The notes: a model not told the origin generated them from the sequence alone. 64,000 nucleotides of DNA from Mariniflexile litorale (GCF_031128465.2 NZ_CP155618.1:4144501-4208500), one strand, 5' to 3'. Positions 1 to 9,702 are shown, counted from the stretch's first letter. Made by a program: numbers and translations.

Positions 1-17
1 TTTCATGTTATTTTAAT

Positions 18-1334
18 TTATTTAGTTAGTTTTTTACTTAATTCCTCTAAGGGTATACCTTTTGTTTCTGGCATCATAAACATTACAAAAAGCAACTGAA
101 AGCCCATCATAATGGCAAAGAATAAGAATACCATACCGGCACCGATTGTAGAAAATAATACAGGAACTAAAGAAGGCACAATCGCCGCAAGTACCCAATG
201 TACTGAACTGCCAAATGATTGCCCCGAGCCTCTTAAATGATTAGGGAAAATTTCAGAAATAAACACCCAAATTACGGTGCCTTGTCCAATAGCATGTGCA
301 GCAATGAACATGAATAAGAAGATTGGCATAAAACTACCTTCCCAATTTAAGAAGAATGCAGCCGATACTAGAGATAGTGATATAATATATCCAAAAGAAC
401 AAATGTACATGAGTTGCTTTCTTCCTAATTTATCGATTAGAAAAATACCTAAAAGTGTAAAAAGCAAGTTTGTTACTCCAACACCAATGCTACTTAATAG
501 GGCTGAACTTTCTGCTAGGCCAGCTTCTGTTAAAATTCTAGGGGCATAATAAAGTAGTGCGTTGATTCCCGATAGTTGATTAAAAAAAGCTATTAAAAAA
601 GCTAGAGTTAACGGAAACCTATATTTTTTTAAGAATATGTTTTCATTAGGAACCGTGTTTTCCATCTCATCCCTTATTTCCAGCATAAGTTTCTCTGGGT
701 CTTGATTTGGATTAATAATTTTAAGAACGCCAATGGCTTCGCTATTTCTAAATTTAGTAAGCAACCATCTGGGGCTTTTTGGAATTGTAAATGCGAATGT
801 GGTGTAAATTATAGCAGGAAACGCTTCTATACCTACCATCCAACGCCAGGCATTTTCACCTATATCATTTAGTAAGTAATTTGATAAAAATGCAACAAGA
901 ATACCAAATACAATGTTGAATTGGTATAAACCCACTAGCTTCCCTCTATCTTTAGCTGGTGCAATTTCTGATATATAAGCAGGTGCTGCAACGGTAGATG
1001 CTCCCACACCTAAGCCACCTATAAATCTAAAAGCCGCAAACACCCAAGGATCGTTTGCCACACCCGAACCAATGGCAGATATGGTATATAAAACACCTAT
1101 CCATATTAACGTGTTTTTGCGTCCAATTTTATTGGTAGGAATGCCTCCAAAAAAAGCACCCACTACTGTTCCCCATAATGCCATGCCTATAACAACTACG
1201 CCATGAAACATATCGGAGGAACCCCATAATAATTGTAATTTTTTTTCTGCACCTGATATGACTACCGTATCAAAGCCAAATAAGAAACCAGCTAATGCTG
1301 CAGTAATAGACCAGATTAATATCTTTCTGTTCAT
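18..1334 (-). CDS. MFS sugar porter (sugar:H+ symporter type)
   Basis: A 438-residue inner-membrane protein of the major facilitator superfamily, sugar porter family. It shows about 12 hydrophobic segments, an early GRK loop after the second helix (GGIPTNKIGRKNT), PKSPRWL after helix 6, a second GRKQL loop, and the terminal PETKG motif just before the C-terminus; all are family signatures. It probably imports a monosaccharide with protons. It lies downstream of the HTCS regulator gene on the same strand, with a 356-base gap holding an 18-bp direct repeat, so control by that regulator is likely (inference). The substrate is not evident from sequence; fructose, xylose or glucose are all possible. 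Confidence 0.9.
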   Translation of the reverse strand: MNRKILIWSITAALAGFLFGFDTVVISGAEKKLQLLWGSSDMFHGVVVIGMALWGTVVGAFFGGIPTNKIGRKNTLIWIGVLYTISAIGSGVANDPWVFAAFRFIGGLGVGASTVAAPAYISEIAPAKDRGKLVGLYQFNIVFGILVAFLSNYLLNDIGENAWRWMVGIEAFPAIIYTTFAFTIPKSPRWLLTKFRNSEAIGVLKIINPNQDPEKLMLEIRDEMENTVPNENIFLKKYRFPLTLAFLIAFFNQLSGINALLYYAPRILTEAGLAESSALLSSIGVGVTNLLFTLLGIFLIDKLGRKQLMYICSFGYIISLSLVSAAFFLNWEGSFMPIFLFMFIAAHAIGQGTVIWVFISEIFPNHLRGSGQSFGSSVHWVLAAIVPSLVPVLFSTIGAGMVFLFFAIMMGFQLLFVMFMMPETKGIPLEELSKKLTK

Positions 1335-1690
1335 GTGGTGATGTATTTAGTTTAGTATTCACAAGGTACTTTTAAGGACTGTTGTTGTACTTTAGATATG
1401 TATCAAAACATTACAAAATTGTTAACCAAACGTTAAACAATTATTAACGTGCTGGTTTACAGGTATTTGAATTGAATTTATTTTTTGAATAAAATATAGA
1501 AGTTTAAAATTGTTACCTGTTTAGTTTAAAATTGTTACCTATAACCAATTAAAACAGGTGTCGATTTCTTAATAAAACACTACAATAATTCACAATTAGA
1601 TATATTTTGCTTTAATAAATAAAGAAATCATAATAAAACAAGTGTATTATTACAGAAATAACATAAAAGAAGGAGAAAACACACTACTTA
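1335..1690. other. Intergenic region between HTCS gene and sugar porter
   Basis: No coding sequence is seen in these 356 bases. The stretch contains the spaced 18-bp direct repeat listed separately (1501-1540). A related partial copy, AAAATTGTTAACC, lies near 1415-1427. The DNA is very AT-rich and should hold the promoter of the sugar porter, which reads leftward. Confidence 0.6.
1501..1540. promoter_or_regulatory. Direct-repeat operator candidate upstream of sugar porter
   Basis: AGTTTAAAATTGTTACCT occurs at 1501-1518 and again, identically, at 1523-1540, a 22-bp repeat spacing or about two helical turns. AraC-type output domains, like that of the adjacent HTCS protein, bind spaced direct repeats. 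The location, about 170-205 bases upstream of the transporter start codon, fits an activator site. Binding by this HTCS is inferred. Confidence 0.55.
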
Positions 1691-4435
1691 TTACTCTCTA
1701 AAAGCTTTAGGAGAGTTATTAAATTTATTTTTGAAGCTTGTAGAAAAATAATTGGGTGAAGAAAACCCAGTAGCATAGGCTATTTCAGAGATGGTTAATG
1801 AGGTCTCTTTTAGCATCTTTTTTGCTTTTTCCAATCGTATATTTTGAATATAATCGCTCACATTTACCCCCATAATAGCCTTCATTTTTCTATACAGCTG
1901 AATTCGAGATATATTTAGATCTTGAGCTAAATTTTCAACAGAAAATTTAGAATTGTCCATATTATTATTTATTATTTTATTCAACATCGAAATAAATTCT
2001 TGCTCTATAGATCCAAAATTATTAGAAGAACTTATATTATGAACATTATTAACAAAATAATACCTGAGCTTCTCGCGGTTATAAATAAGTGTTTTTATAG
2101 ATTGCGATAAAATTGAAAAACTAAATGGTTTAGTAAGATATAAATCTGCTCCAGACTCTAACCCTTTAATATAAGATTCTTTATTATTAAATGCTGTTAA
2201 AAGGATAATAGGAATATGTGACGTTCTTAAATCCTTCTTTAAAATTTCACAGATATCGAAACCACTTTTGTCAGGTAAACTCACATCACATATAATAATA
2301 TCTGGAATATGTTCTAAAGCTTTTTCTATACCGTCGGCACCATCAGACACCTGTACATTATAATCTATAGATAATTTTCCGCTCAAATATTTTATCAAAT
2401 CAAGGTTATCCTCAATAATTAAAATGGAATACTTATCTTCATTGTTCAAAACTAATTGTTCTGTAAAATCGTCCTCTTCATAATCTAAATCAGGACATAA
2501 AAGCATGCTATCAATAACATCTACCTCATGAATAATTTCATCAGAATCTAAATGCACATTATCTTTATAAAGTGTAATTATAAATTCGGTTCCATGTTTA
2601 GAAATAACTTCTATGGTGCCTTTATGAAGTTCAATAAATTCTTTAGACAAATGCAAACCTATACCCGAACTTGTTTTATTATTATTTGAGCCTTGAAAAA
2701 AGGCTTGAAACACCTTATTCATTTCCTTTTTGGGTATTCCTATTCCAGAATCTACAAAGTGTATTTTTACAAAATTGCTATTAAAATCATCTTCAATATT
2801 AATAGAAACCACACCATTATTAGGTGTGAATTTAAAAGCATTCGATAGTAAATTAAAATATACTTTATCCATTAAATTTCTGTCAATAAAAACAGATAAA
2901 TCTTCATTATTAGTCGTTATAGTAAAATTAATGTTTCGCTTCTGGGCTTCGCGTTCAAAATCTTTAAATATTAAATTCGAAAATTTATATAAATTTGTGT
3001 TAGACGCTTTTAAAACAAACTTCCTGTCTTCAATTTTTCTAAAATCAAGTAGTTGATTAATTAATCTTAGCAAGCGTTTCGAATTATTATATATTAAACC
3101 CACCTCGCTTAAAAGCTTGTTATCTCTTATTACTTTACTTTCTGTTAAAGATTCTGTTGAAGATAAAATAAGCGTAATAGGTGTTTTAAACTCATGGGAC
3201 AGGCCTGTAAAAAAATTAACTCTTGCCTCGTTACTAATTTTAACTTCGTCTGCTATCTTTTTAATTTGATTTCGTTGAATGGTAATTTTACTGTTCCGTA
3301 ATTCTAACTCTCTTTTTTTCTTCCTGTTATTATATCCAGAATAAATACTATACCCTCCTAAAACAATACTAATAATTAATAGCGCTAAAAGTAACTGCAA
3401 AGTGTGTTTTTGTGTAGTGTACTTTTTTTCTTGTTTATCTATTTTAATACGTTGATAATCTATATCTTGCTGTTGTTGGTCTATTTTATCAAATTGCTTA
3501 CTCATAATATCCGCATTACGAGCATCTATAACTGTTGTGTTTAAAATATTGTTCTTTGCTACCCGTTCGCCATTCAATATTTTTAAAGCTAGCTGAATCG
3601 CTTCATCTCCACCAGTGGGGTATAGAATAGTCGCTAACAATTTGTTTTCTTTAACCAATTGTATACCGCCATTAGGACCATTTAAACCATCTACACCTAA
3701 TATTTTTATACGTTTTTGAAGCTTTTTCTCTTTAACAACTTCCCAAGCGCCCAAAGCCATTCTATCGTTATGTACAAATATGTAATCAATGTCTTTTATA
3801 CTCTCTAAGATGTCTCTTAAAGGATCCTTTATAGAATAACTTTCCCAATTTCCTTCAATGGTTTTAACAACTTCTAAATTTTTAGTTGAATTAATTACAT
3901 CATTGAAACCTAAACTACGCTCTAAGGCTGGCGAAGATCCCGCAAGCCCTTTAACTTCAATTATGTTTTTGTTTTCATTTGTTAGAGAAGCTAAATAGTT
4001 GGCTGCATTGGTTCCAACCTCATAATTATCACCTCCTAAATAAGCTGTATAATTATCACCATCCGTTTTTCTGTCAACAATTAAAACGGGAATACCACTT
4101 TTAAAAGCGCTTTCAACAATGGGAGTAATTGGTTTAGATTTTATAGGTGATACAATTAACATGTCAATCTTTTCAGAAATTAATTGCTCTATGTCTTTTA
4201 TTTGATTGTCTATATTGTCTTTGCTATCGAGAATTTTAAGTTCTAATTCCGGATAAAAACCTGCTTGAATTTCCATGGCTTGATTCATAGACTTTCTCCA
4301 TTCATCATTAATCCCTGTTTGAGAAAACCCTATGGTATATGTTTTTGTTTCTGAAATATTGGAACATCCAGAAACAAAAATTAAACCTACTATAATAGAC
4401 AATTTTAAAATATATACTAAGGTTATCTTCTGCAT
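1691..4435 (-). CDS. Hybrid two-component system regulator with sugar-binding sensor (HTCS)
   Basis: A 914-residue one-protein signalling system. A lipoprotein-like signal (GLIFVSGC, Cys24) precedes a periplasmic sugar-binding fold of the Peripla_BP_4 type (about 31-310, starting TYTIGFSQTGINDEW). A short coiled region and one membrane helix (about 345-367) follow. The cytoplasmic part has a HisKA domain with phospho-His414 in LSHEFKTP, a HATPase domain (GIGLHLSKE), a receiver with Asp717 (ICDVSLPDKSG), and a C-terminal AraC-type HTH (about 810-914). The family senses sugars in the periplasm and activates nearby uptake or degradation genes; the Bacteroides thetaiotaomicron fructose sensor BT1754 has the same layout. 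The sugar porter downstream is the likely target (inference). Confidence 0.93.
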   Translation of the reverse strand: MQKITLVYILKLSIIVGLIFVSGCSNISETKTYTIGFSQTGINDEWRKSMNQAMEIQAGFYPELELKILDSKDNIDNQIKDIEQLISEKIDMLIVSPIKSKPITPIVESAFKSGIPVLIVDRKTDGDNYTAYLGGDNYEVGTNAANYLASLTNENKNIIEVKGLAGSSPALERSLGFNDVINSTKNLEVVKTIEGNWESYSIKDPLRDILESIKDIDYIFVHNDRMALGAWEVVKEKKLQKRIKILGVDGLNGPNGGIQLVKENKLLATILYPTGGDEAIQLALKILNGERVAKNNILNTTVIDARNADIMSKQFDKIDQQQQDIDYQRIKIDKQEKKYTTQKHTLQLLLALLIISIVLGGYSIYSGYNNRKKKRELELRNSKITIQRNQIKKIADEVKISNEARVNFFTGLSHEFKTPITLILSSTESLTESKVIRDNKLLSEVGLIYNNSKRLLRLINQLLDFRKIEDRKFVLKASNTNLYKFSNLIFKDFEREAQKRNINFTITTNNEDLSVFIDRNLMDKVYFNLLSNAFKFTPNNGVVSINIEDDFNSNFVKIHFVDSGIGIPKKEMNKVFQAFFQGSNNNKTSSGIGLHLSKEFIELHKGTIEVISKHGTEFIITLYKDNVHLDSDEIIHEVDVIDSMLLCPDLDYEEDDFTEQLVLNNEDKYSILIIEDNLDLIKYLSGKLSIDYNVQVSDGADGIEKALEHIPDIIICDVSLPDKSGFDICEILKKDLRTSHIPIILLTAFNNKESYIKGLESGADLYLTKPFSFSILSQSIKTLIYNREKLRYYFVNNVHNISSSNNFGSIEQEFISMLNKIINNNMDNSKFSVENLAQDLNISRIQLYRKMKAIMGVNVSDYIQNIRLEKAKKMLKETSLTISEIAYATGFSSPNYFSTSFKNKFNNSPKAFRE

Positions 4436-4762
4436 TTCTTATATTATGGTGAGTTCCTCGAAGGTAAAAAATATTTAGCAAAACTATTCTCTGGCAAATA
4501 CTTTATTTGAAATTAACAAAAACAAAAGTATTATCAACTTCTATAAGTTCTCATAATTTTCAATATGATATATTTAGGTGAAATACATAAAAATGTAAAC
4601 AACTAAAGATGAGCTAAAAGCGAAAAACAATATTATTGGACTTCAATGAAGGAAAATAAGAAAATAAATATTTTTATATTTCTGTAAAATAACATTAAGC
4701 TATTTCATAAAAAATTTAGGCTTCACCAAAAAGAGGAAGCTTACTTTTTTTATAAGAAGCTA
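4436..4762. other. Intergenic region upstream of HTCS gene
   Basis: No gene is seen in these 327 bases. On the minus strand, a TAGTTTTG sequence (plus coordinates 4479-4486) fits the Bacteroidota -7 box TAnnTTTG and lies about 45 bases upstream of the HTCS start codon. No well-spaced -33 TTG accompanies it, so the promoter call is weak. Confidence 0.35.
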
Positions 4763-5155
4763 CTAAAAAATACTTTTAATATAATCAACAGTTATAGGCT
4801 TGCTAGTAAAAAGATTAATGCCTTCTTCAATTTTAGCTTTATAAATATATTGATCATCAACAGTGGATGAAACAATACAAATTTTACAATACTCTTTAAC
4901 TATGGCTGGTAAGCGTTTAAATTGTTCAATAAACTGAAAACCATTCATTAAAGGCATATAAATATCTAAAAAGATCAAACGAGGTAATTGCGATACATTA
5001 TCTTTATTCAATTCTAAATAATTTATTGCTAACTGACCTGAGTCAAATTCTAAAACATCATCTGCCAAATGATTACTTAGAATCAAGCGTGAGGTGATAT
5101 ACATATCAAACTCATTATCATCAATTATCATGATTATATTATTTTTTAAACTCAT
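4763..5155 (-). CDS. Single-domain response regulator (CheY-like receiver)
   Basis: A 130-residue stand-alone receiver domain. It has the acidic pair in IIDDNEFD, the phospho-acceptor Asp in LIFLDIYMPLMNG, and the conserved Lys in FTSKPIT. There is no output domain, so it probably works by protein contact or passes phosphate on, perhaps to or from the histidine kinase encoded 1 kb upstream. The LytTR regulator gene ends 18 bases before its start on the same strand, so the two are likely co-transcribed. Confidence 0.85.
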   Translation of the reverse strand: MSLKNNIIMIIDDNEFDMYITSRLILSNHLADDVLEFDSGQLAINYLELNKDNVSQLPRLIFLDIYMPLMNGFQFIEQFKRLPAIVKEYCKICIVSSTVDDQYIYKAKIEEGINLFTSKPITVDYIKSIF

Positions 5156-5173
5156 CTTTTTAATTCTAAATTT

Positions 5174-5929
5174 TTATAGATTTATAAACTTCGAAAAACC
5201 CTCTTGCCTTCTTTTAGCTATGGGAAGCTTTACGTTGTTTGAAAATTCACAATAGTAGCCATCTTTTTTTGTTATTTTTATAATGTGTTTAATATTTATG
5301 ATGTAAGAATGGTGTATTCTGTAAAAATTCTTATCACCTAAAACATCTTGATATTCACCTAAATTTTTGCTTGATAAAATTCTAAAACCATTAACCAAAT
5401 GAAATTCTGTATACTTGCCTTCTGCTTTACAAAAAATAATATCCTCTTTTTTAATAAGCTCTATTTTATCTATAAAAGCAACCGATAAGTAATCACTATT
5501 TAAATACAGAGAATTTAATGAATTCAAATCTTTGATTTTTTGATTTTGAAATGTCATTTCCATCTCAATATAATTACTCACCTTATAAATAGATAAAATG
5601 ATATCATTACTAGGTAATGGTTTTAATAAAAAATCTATAGCTTTATGTTTAAAGGCCTCGAATGCCCTCTCTTTTTCAGAAGAAACAAATACAAATTTTG
5701 GTTTATGAAAAGCCAATTCGTTAATATAATTTATATCTGATAGATTTTTTTCTGTAGGATTTAAGAAAATTAATTCAGGCTTATGTGTTTTTATTAATTC
5801 TAATCCGCTTATAATATTTTCTGAAGAACCAGATATAGAGATGATTAAATGATTTTCTAAGGCAAATTGATTTAATGAAGCAATTGTACTCACATCTTCA
5901 TCAATAATTATCGCCTTTATTAATTTCAT
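5174..5929 (-). CDS. LytTR-family regulator with a non-canonical receiver
   Basis: A 251-residue regulator with a receiver-like domain (about 1-120) and a C-terminal LytTR DNA-binding domain (about 150-250, with FCKAEGKYTEFHL and FYRIHHSYIINI). The receiver keeps its acidic residues (IIIDEDV) and the Lys of FLLKPLPS. However, the usual phospho-acceptor Asp is Asn57 in PELIFLNPTEKN. It may therefore act without phosphorylation. The gene sits in the minus-strand signalling cluster, just upstream of the single-domain receiver and downstream of the GAF histidine kinase. The family role is DNA binding at direct repeats; the targets here are unknown. Confidence 0.85.
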   Translation of the reverse strand: MKLIKAIIIDEDVSTIASLNQFALENHLIISISGSSENIISGLELIKTHKPELIFLNPTEKNLSDINYINELAFHKPKFVFVSSEKERAFEAFKHKAIDFLLKPLPSNDIILSIYKVSNYIEMEMTFQNQKIKDLNSLNSLYLNSDYLSVAFIDKIELIKKEDIIFCKAEGKYTEFHLVNGFRILSSKNLGEYQDVLGDKNFYRIHHSYIINIKHIIKITKKDGYYCEFSNNVKLPIAKRRQEGFSKFINL

Positions 5930-6175
5930 TAGTATATGTTTTTATTAATCTTACCTAAATATGAACTTGGGGCTTTTATATTAGTATCGAAGCTAAATAT
6001 ATATAATAAGATTCATTAAATCATTTATAAAAGTTACAAAAAGACCAAATTATAATAACAATTAAGCTCTATGTAGTTAAATAATTAAGGAAATTGGACT
6101 TTTATTGTACCATTAACAATATTGATTTCAATCAAAAGCTATGTTAAGTAAATTAAATTAACCCTGTTTATGAAT

Positions 6176-7369
6176 TTAATTTTTTGGAAGATCAATCACA
6201 AATATGGAACCTTTATTCTTTAAAGAGCTCACCCTTAATTCTCCTTTAAGACTCTCTACAATTTTTTTACAAGTAGATAACCCTAACCCACTACCAGAAA
6301 ATTGGCTTTGGTTGTGCAACCGTTTAAAAGGATTAAATATGATATTAAAATGTTCCGCATCAATCCCTATTCCATTATCTTCAATTGAAAAAATCCATTT
6401 AAATTCAGATTCCTCGCATGTTACTTGTATTTCTGGATTGGCTCCTTTGTTTTGAAACTTGAGAGCGTTCACCATCAAATTTTGAAATAATGTAGTTATA
6501 GCTATTTCTGAGGAAATGATAATTGGCAAGTTTGAGGTTATAAGTTTTGCATTTGTAATACTTAAATCCTGTATTATTAAATCATAAACTTTTTTAACTA
6601 ATTTTTCTAAATCAATACGTTCCTTATTAATAACATCAATATCGCTTTTTGAATACTCTAATAAACCAATTATCAAACTATTCATTCGTTGAATATTCTC
6701 AAAAATAAATTTCAAATACTGTTCATCTTTATCATCCCATACATTTTTGTACTTACTATTAATTATGTCTATAAAAGATTTAATCCCATTCATAGGTGAT
6801 TTTAAATCATGCGCAGCCATTGTTGAGAATTCTGAACTACGTTTATATGAATCTTCTAGCTTCAATTTATAAGATTTTAGCGCATTGTTACTTTCTCTTA
6901 GTTTAAGAAGATAAATTACCTGATTAGAAAGATTCTTAAGAGCCTTTATCTGATTTTTATCTAATAACCTTTTAAATTTATCAATAACACACAAAGTTCC
7001 TATTTTTAGTCCTTCTTCATTAACCAAAGGAACTCCTGCATAATATACAATGTTTGGGTTTGAAAGCAGCAAGGGATGGTCTTTAAACCTTTTATCTATT
7101 GTGGCGTCTTCAACTATAAAAACAGCTTCATCAGCCTTAATGGCATGAGTACAAAAAACCTCTTTAATAGCTGTTTTGTTAACATCTAGACCATAATGAG
7201 ATATAAAAAACTGATTTTTATCATCAACCAAACTAATTAATGCAATTGGGGTATCGCAAATAAAGGCAGCAAGACTTGTAATATCATCGAACATTTTTTC
7301 AGGAGGTGTATACATACTATTTAATTCCTGCAAAGCATTAGTTCTTAATAAATCTTCCTTATCACTCAT
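6176..7369 (-). CDS. GAF-domain sensor histidine kinase
   Basis: A 397-residue soluble histidine kinase with no membrane segment. The N-terminal half is a GAF domain (about 20-160, with ISLVDDKNQFFISHYG and GVPLVNEEGLKIGTLCV), which senses a small ligand or redox state. A short helical linker leads to HisKA with phospho-His187 (MAAHDLKSPMNG). The HATPase domain follows, with N box LMVNALKFQ and G boxes DNGIGID and GSGLGLSTCKK. It is the likely phosphate source for the single-domain receiver downstream (inference from location). The 246-base gap before the LytTR gene suggests a separate transcript. Confidence 0.88.
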   Translation of the reverse strand: MSDKEDLLRTNALQELNSMYTPPEKMFDDITSLAAFICDTPIALISLVDDKNQFFISHYGLDVNKTAIKEVFCTHAIKADEAVFIVEDATIDKRFKDHPLLLSNPNIVYYAGVPLVNEEGLKIGTLCVIDKFKRLLDKNQIKALKNLSNQVIYLLKLRESNNALKSYKLKLEDSYKRSSEFSTMAAHDLKSPMNGIKSFIDIINSKYKNVWDDKDEQYLKFIFENIQRMNSLIIGLLEYSKSDIDVINKERIDLEKLVKKVYDLIIQDLSITNAKLITSNLPIIISSEIAITTLFQNLMVNALKFQNKGANPEIQVTCEESEFKWIFSIEDNGIGIDAEHFNIIFNPFKRLHNQSQFSGSGLGLSTCKKIVESLKGELRVSSLKNKGSIFVIDLPKN

Positions 7370-7793
7370 TTTTTGTAGAATCTAATGTTAAATCTACAAA
7401 GTTAAATAAATAAAACATCTTTAATGAAGATCGATTTAGTATCTAAAAAGTTATTCTTAAAGTAATAAAATTTAAGGATAAGAAAAGAAATTCCTTTAAA
7501 TCATAAAAGTGTTCACGCTACTAGTTCTAAATGAATAATAAGCATAATTACGCAGATTATTGATAGAATTAAGACTAGCGATAATAGTTACTATTAAAAC
7601 CTTTTTTAATATAATGAGTTTGTATTTAAAAGAAATACCAGCAATATTATTTAAAATATAAAATAATTTACCAGTTATCCCCTGTAATGAACAGTTATTA
7701 ATAAGCCTCCTTTTTCTGTGATGTTTGTTTATATGTTTGATAAATAAGATCGCTTTTTATTGATTTTCACAAAAAGCCCTAAAATCATAAACT
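7370..7793. other. Divergent intergenic region with promoters on both sides
   Basis: No gene is seen in these 424 bases between the divergent kinase gene and the surface-protein operon. A minus-strand TAACTTTG (plus coordinates 7397-7404) fits the TAnnTTTG -7 box for the kinase gene, about 28 bases before its start. The plus-strand box is listed separately. Confidence 0.45.
7732..7739 (+). promoter_or_regulatory. Bacteroidota -7 box for the surface-protein operon
   Basis: TATGTTTG is an exact match to TAnnTTTG. It lies 55 bases upstream of the start codon at 7794, giving a leader of roughly 48 bases. A clear TTG -33 element at the usual spacing is not seen; only a T-run is present near 7711. 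Confidence 0.5.
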
Positions 7794-8318
7794 ATGAAAC
7801 AAACCTACTTTAAAAATCACAAAATCCTACAGCAAAAAATAAAAAACTGTGGGTTATTGACCTTAATCTTTTTAGGTTTAGGAACAATCAATACCAATGC
7901 TCAAGAATCCCTAAATACATCTGGAGGAATCGTTTCTGGCTCAGATGGTTCCATAAACCAGTCAATTGGACAAATGTTCAATAATCCTGTAGGGGATTCT
8001 AACCAAATTATGTACCAAGGAGTTCAATATGCAGTAGACCTTATAAGCCTTGATACAAATTCGTATGAATTTGAACTTAGTATTATGGCTTTTCCTAATC
8101 CAAGTTCTTCCGAACTTAATTTACAGGTAAGCAAAATAAACAACAATGACCTTAGTTACGAAATGTACGATTTACTAGGACGCCTTGTTAAATCAAGTTC
8201 CATTTCTGCAGAAAAAACAAAAATTAACATAGAAAATTTACAAAATGCTGTTTATCAATTAAATGTTTTTTCAAACAATAAAAACCTTATTAAATCTTTT
8301 AAAATAATTAAAAATTAA
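7794..8318 (+). CDS. Small exported protein with T9SS type A sorting domain
   Basis: A 174-residue protein with an N-terminal signal region ending near NTNAQE and a C-terminal type IX sorting domain (about 95-174). The domain begins MAFPNPSSSELNLQ and contains YDLLGRLVK, both typical of this domain. The T9SS carries such proteins across the outer membrane and attaches them to the surface. The short central part (SGGIVSGSDGSINQSIGQ) resembles a repeat often found in proteins of this kind. The next gene starts 5 bases after the stop, so the two form an operon. Confidence 0.85.
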   Translation: MKQTYFKNHKILQQKIKNCGLLTLIFLGLGTINTNAQESLNTSGGIVSGSDGSINQSIGQMFNNPVGDSNQIMYQGVQYAVDLISLDTNSYEFELSIMAFPNPSSSELNLQVSKINNNDLSYEMYDLLGRLVKSSSISAEKTKINIENLQNAVYQLNVFSNNKNLIKSFKIIKN

Positions 8319-8323
8319 CCCAA

Positions 8324-9634
8324 ATGAAAAAAAACTACCTACTATTAACATTAAGCATTTTATTTACAATAAATATATTTGCTCAGACCCCCGAAAAATT
8401 AAGTTATCAAGCTGTTGTTAGAGACAATAGCGACAATATCCTGTCATCACAAAGTATTGGTATGCAATTAAGTATACTAGAAGATGATGCCAATGGAAAC
8501 GCTGTTTATGTTGAAACACAATCTCCAACAACAAATATAAATGGATTAATTAGTCTTGAAATTGGGATGGGATCTGTTATCTCTGGTGATTTCACTAGCA
8601 TAGACTGGGGAAATAATACCTATTTTATTAAAACTGAATTTGATATAAATGGAGGAACTAATTATACTATAACTGGAACCAGTCAATTACTTAGTGTGCC
8701 TTATGCCCTCTATGCAAAAACAAGTGGTAGTTCTACACCAGGACCAGCAGGTGCAGATGGCATCGACGGAATCGATGGAATTGATGGCTTGGATGGTGCT
8801 ACAGGACCTCAAGGACCCGCAGGTTTGGATGGAGTTGATGGAATTGACGGTGCAACAGGGCCACAAGGAGCAATAGGTGTTACAGGAGCAACCGGAGCAA
8901 ATGGAATCGACGGTATTGATGGTTTAGACGGAGCAACAGGGCCCATGGGGCCTCAAGGACCAGCAGGTTTGGATGGAGTTGACGGAATTGACGGTGCAAC
9001 AGGTCCACAAGGAGCAATAGGTGTTACAGGAGCAACTGGAGCAAATGGAATCGACGGTATTGATGGTTTAGATGGTGCAACAGGGCCCATGGGACCTCAA
9101 GGACCCGCAGGTTTGGATGGTGCAGACGGTATTACAGGAGCACAAGGACCAACAGGTGCTACAGGGCCAGCAGGTTCGTATACAGCAGGTACAGGTATTG
9201 ATATCACGTCTGGTGTAATTAGTTCTACAGGCACATCTACAATGCCAGAGTATGCTTATGCTTACATTGCAAATTCAAGTACGTTAGGCGCACAAACGTT
9301 CACTACTATGCCCCCATCGGCGACGTATATAAACGGAATTGTAATTAACGGTTCATCCATCACTTTGCATGCAAACAAAATGTACGAAGTAACCGTTGCT
9401 TTCTATATTTACAATGCAACTGGAGGACATACCTTTAAAATGAAAGATGCTACTAACAGCCAATACCTTGGAACTGAAATCTACTTCGGACAAGGTGGAT
9501 CAGACGTATCTTATAATATGTCTATGACAAACTTCCTTTTCAAACCAACTACAGATGTGATTTTGGAACTTGAGAAGACTCAAGGTACGGACGTGAATTT
9601 GATTGGTAAAATTGTTGTAAAAGAAATTAAATAA
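8324..9634 (+). CDS. Collagen-like triple-helix repeat surface protein
   Basis: A 436-residue exported protein. After a signal peptide (ILFTINIFAQ) comes a globular domain common in Bacteroidota fibre proteins (about 20-135, PEKLSYQAVVRD). An uninterrupted Gly-X-Y region follows (about 143-285, GPAGLDGVDGIDGAT), then a C-terminal globular domain of the C1q/TNF-like size class. The Gly-X-Y block should trimerise as a collagen-like fibre at the cell surface. Two 144-bp units (8813-8956, 8957-9100) and a partial third (from 9101) are nearly identical, so the length can change by slippage or recombination. It is the second gene of an operon and ends in a strong terminator. Confidence 0.88.
   Translation: MKKNYLLLTLSILFTINIFAQTPEKLSYQAVVRDNSDNILSSQSIGMQLSILEDDANGNAVYVETQSPTTNINGLISLEIGMGSVISGDFTSIDWGNNTYFIKTEFDINGGTNYTITGTSQLLSVPYALYAKTSGSSTPGPAGADGIDGIDGIDGLDGATGPQGPAGLDGVDGIDGATGPQGAIGVTGATGANGIDGIDGLDGATGPMGPQGPAGLDGVDGIDGATGPQGAIGVTGATGANGIDGIDGLDGATGPMGPQGPAGLDGADGITGAQGPTGATGPAGSYTAGTGIDITSGVISSTGTSTMPEYAYAYIANSSTLGAQTFTTMPPSATYINGIVINGSSITLHANKMYEVTVAFYIYNATGGHTFKMKDATNSQYLGTEIYFGQGGSDVSYNMSMTNFLFKPTTDVILELEKTQGTDVNLIGKIVVKEIK
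8813..9148 (+). repeat. 144-bp tandem repeats encoding Gly-X-Y
   Basis: Two successive 144-bp units, each of 16 Gly-X-Y triplets, begin at 8813 and 8957. A third partial copy starts at 9101 and then diverges. The units differ by only a few silent or near-silent changes, which points to recent duplication. Confidence 0.85.
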
Positions 9635-9667
9635 AAACAGAATTTTAAAATCTTATAAATTGATATT

Positions 9668-9702
9668 AAAAAGTGCTCGCAATAAAAGGCGAGCACTTTT
9701 TT
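9668..9702 (+). terminator. Intrinsic terminator of the surface-protein operon
   Basis: AAAAAGTGCTCGC (9668-9680) pairs perfectly with GCGAGCACTTTTT (9689-9701) over 13 bp, with an 8-base loop and a T-run. It starts 34 bases after the collagen-like gene. Confidence 0.9.
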
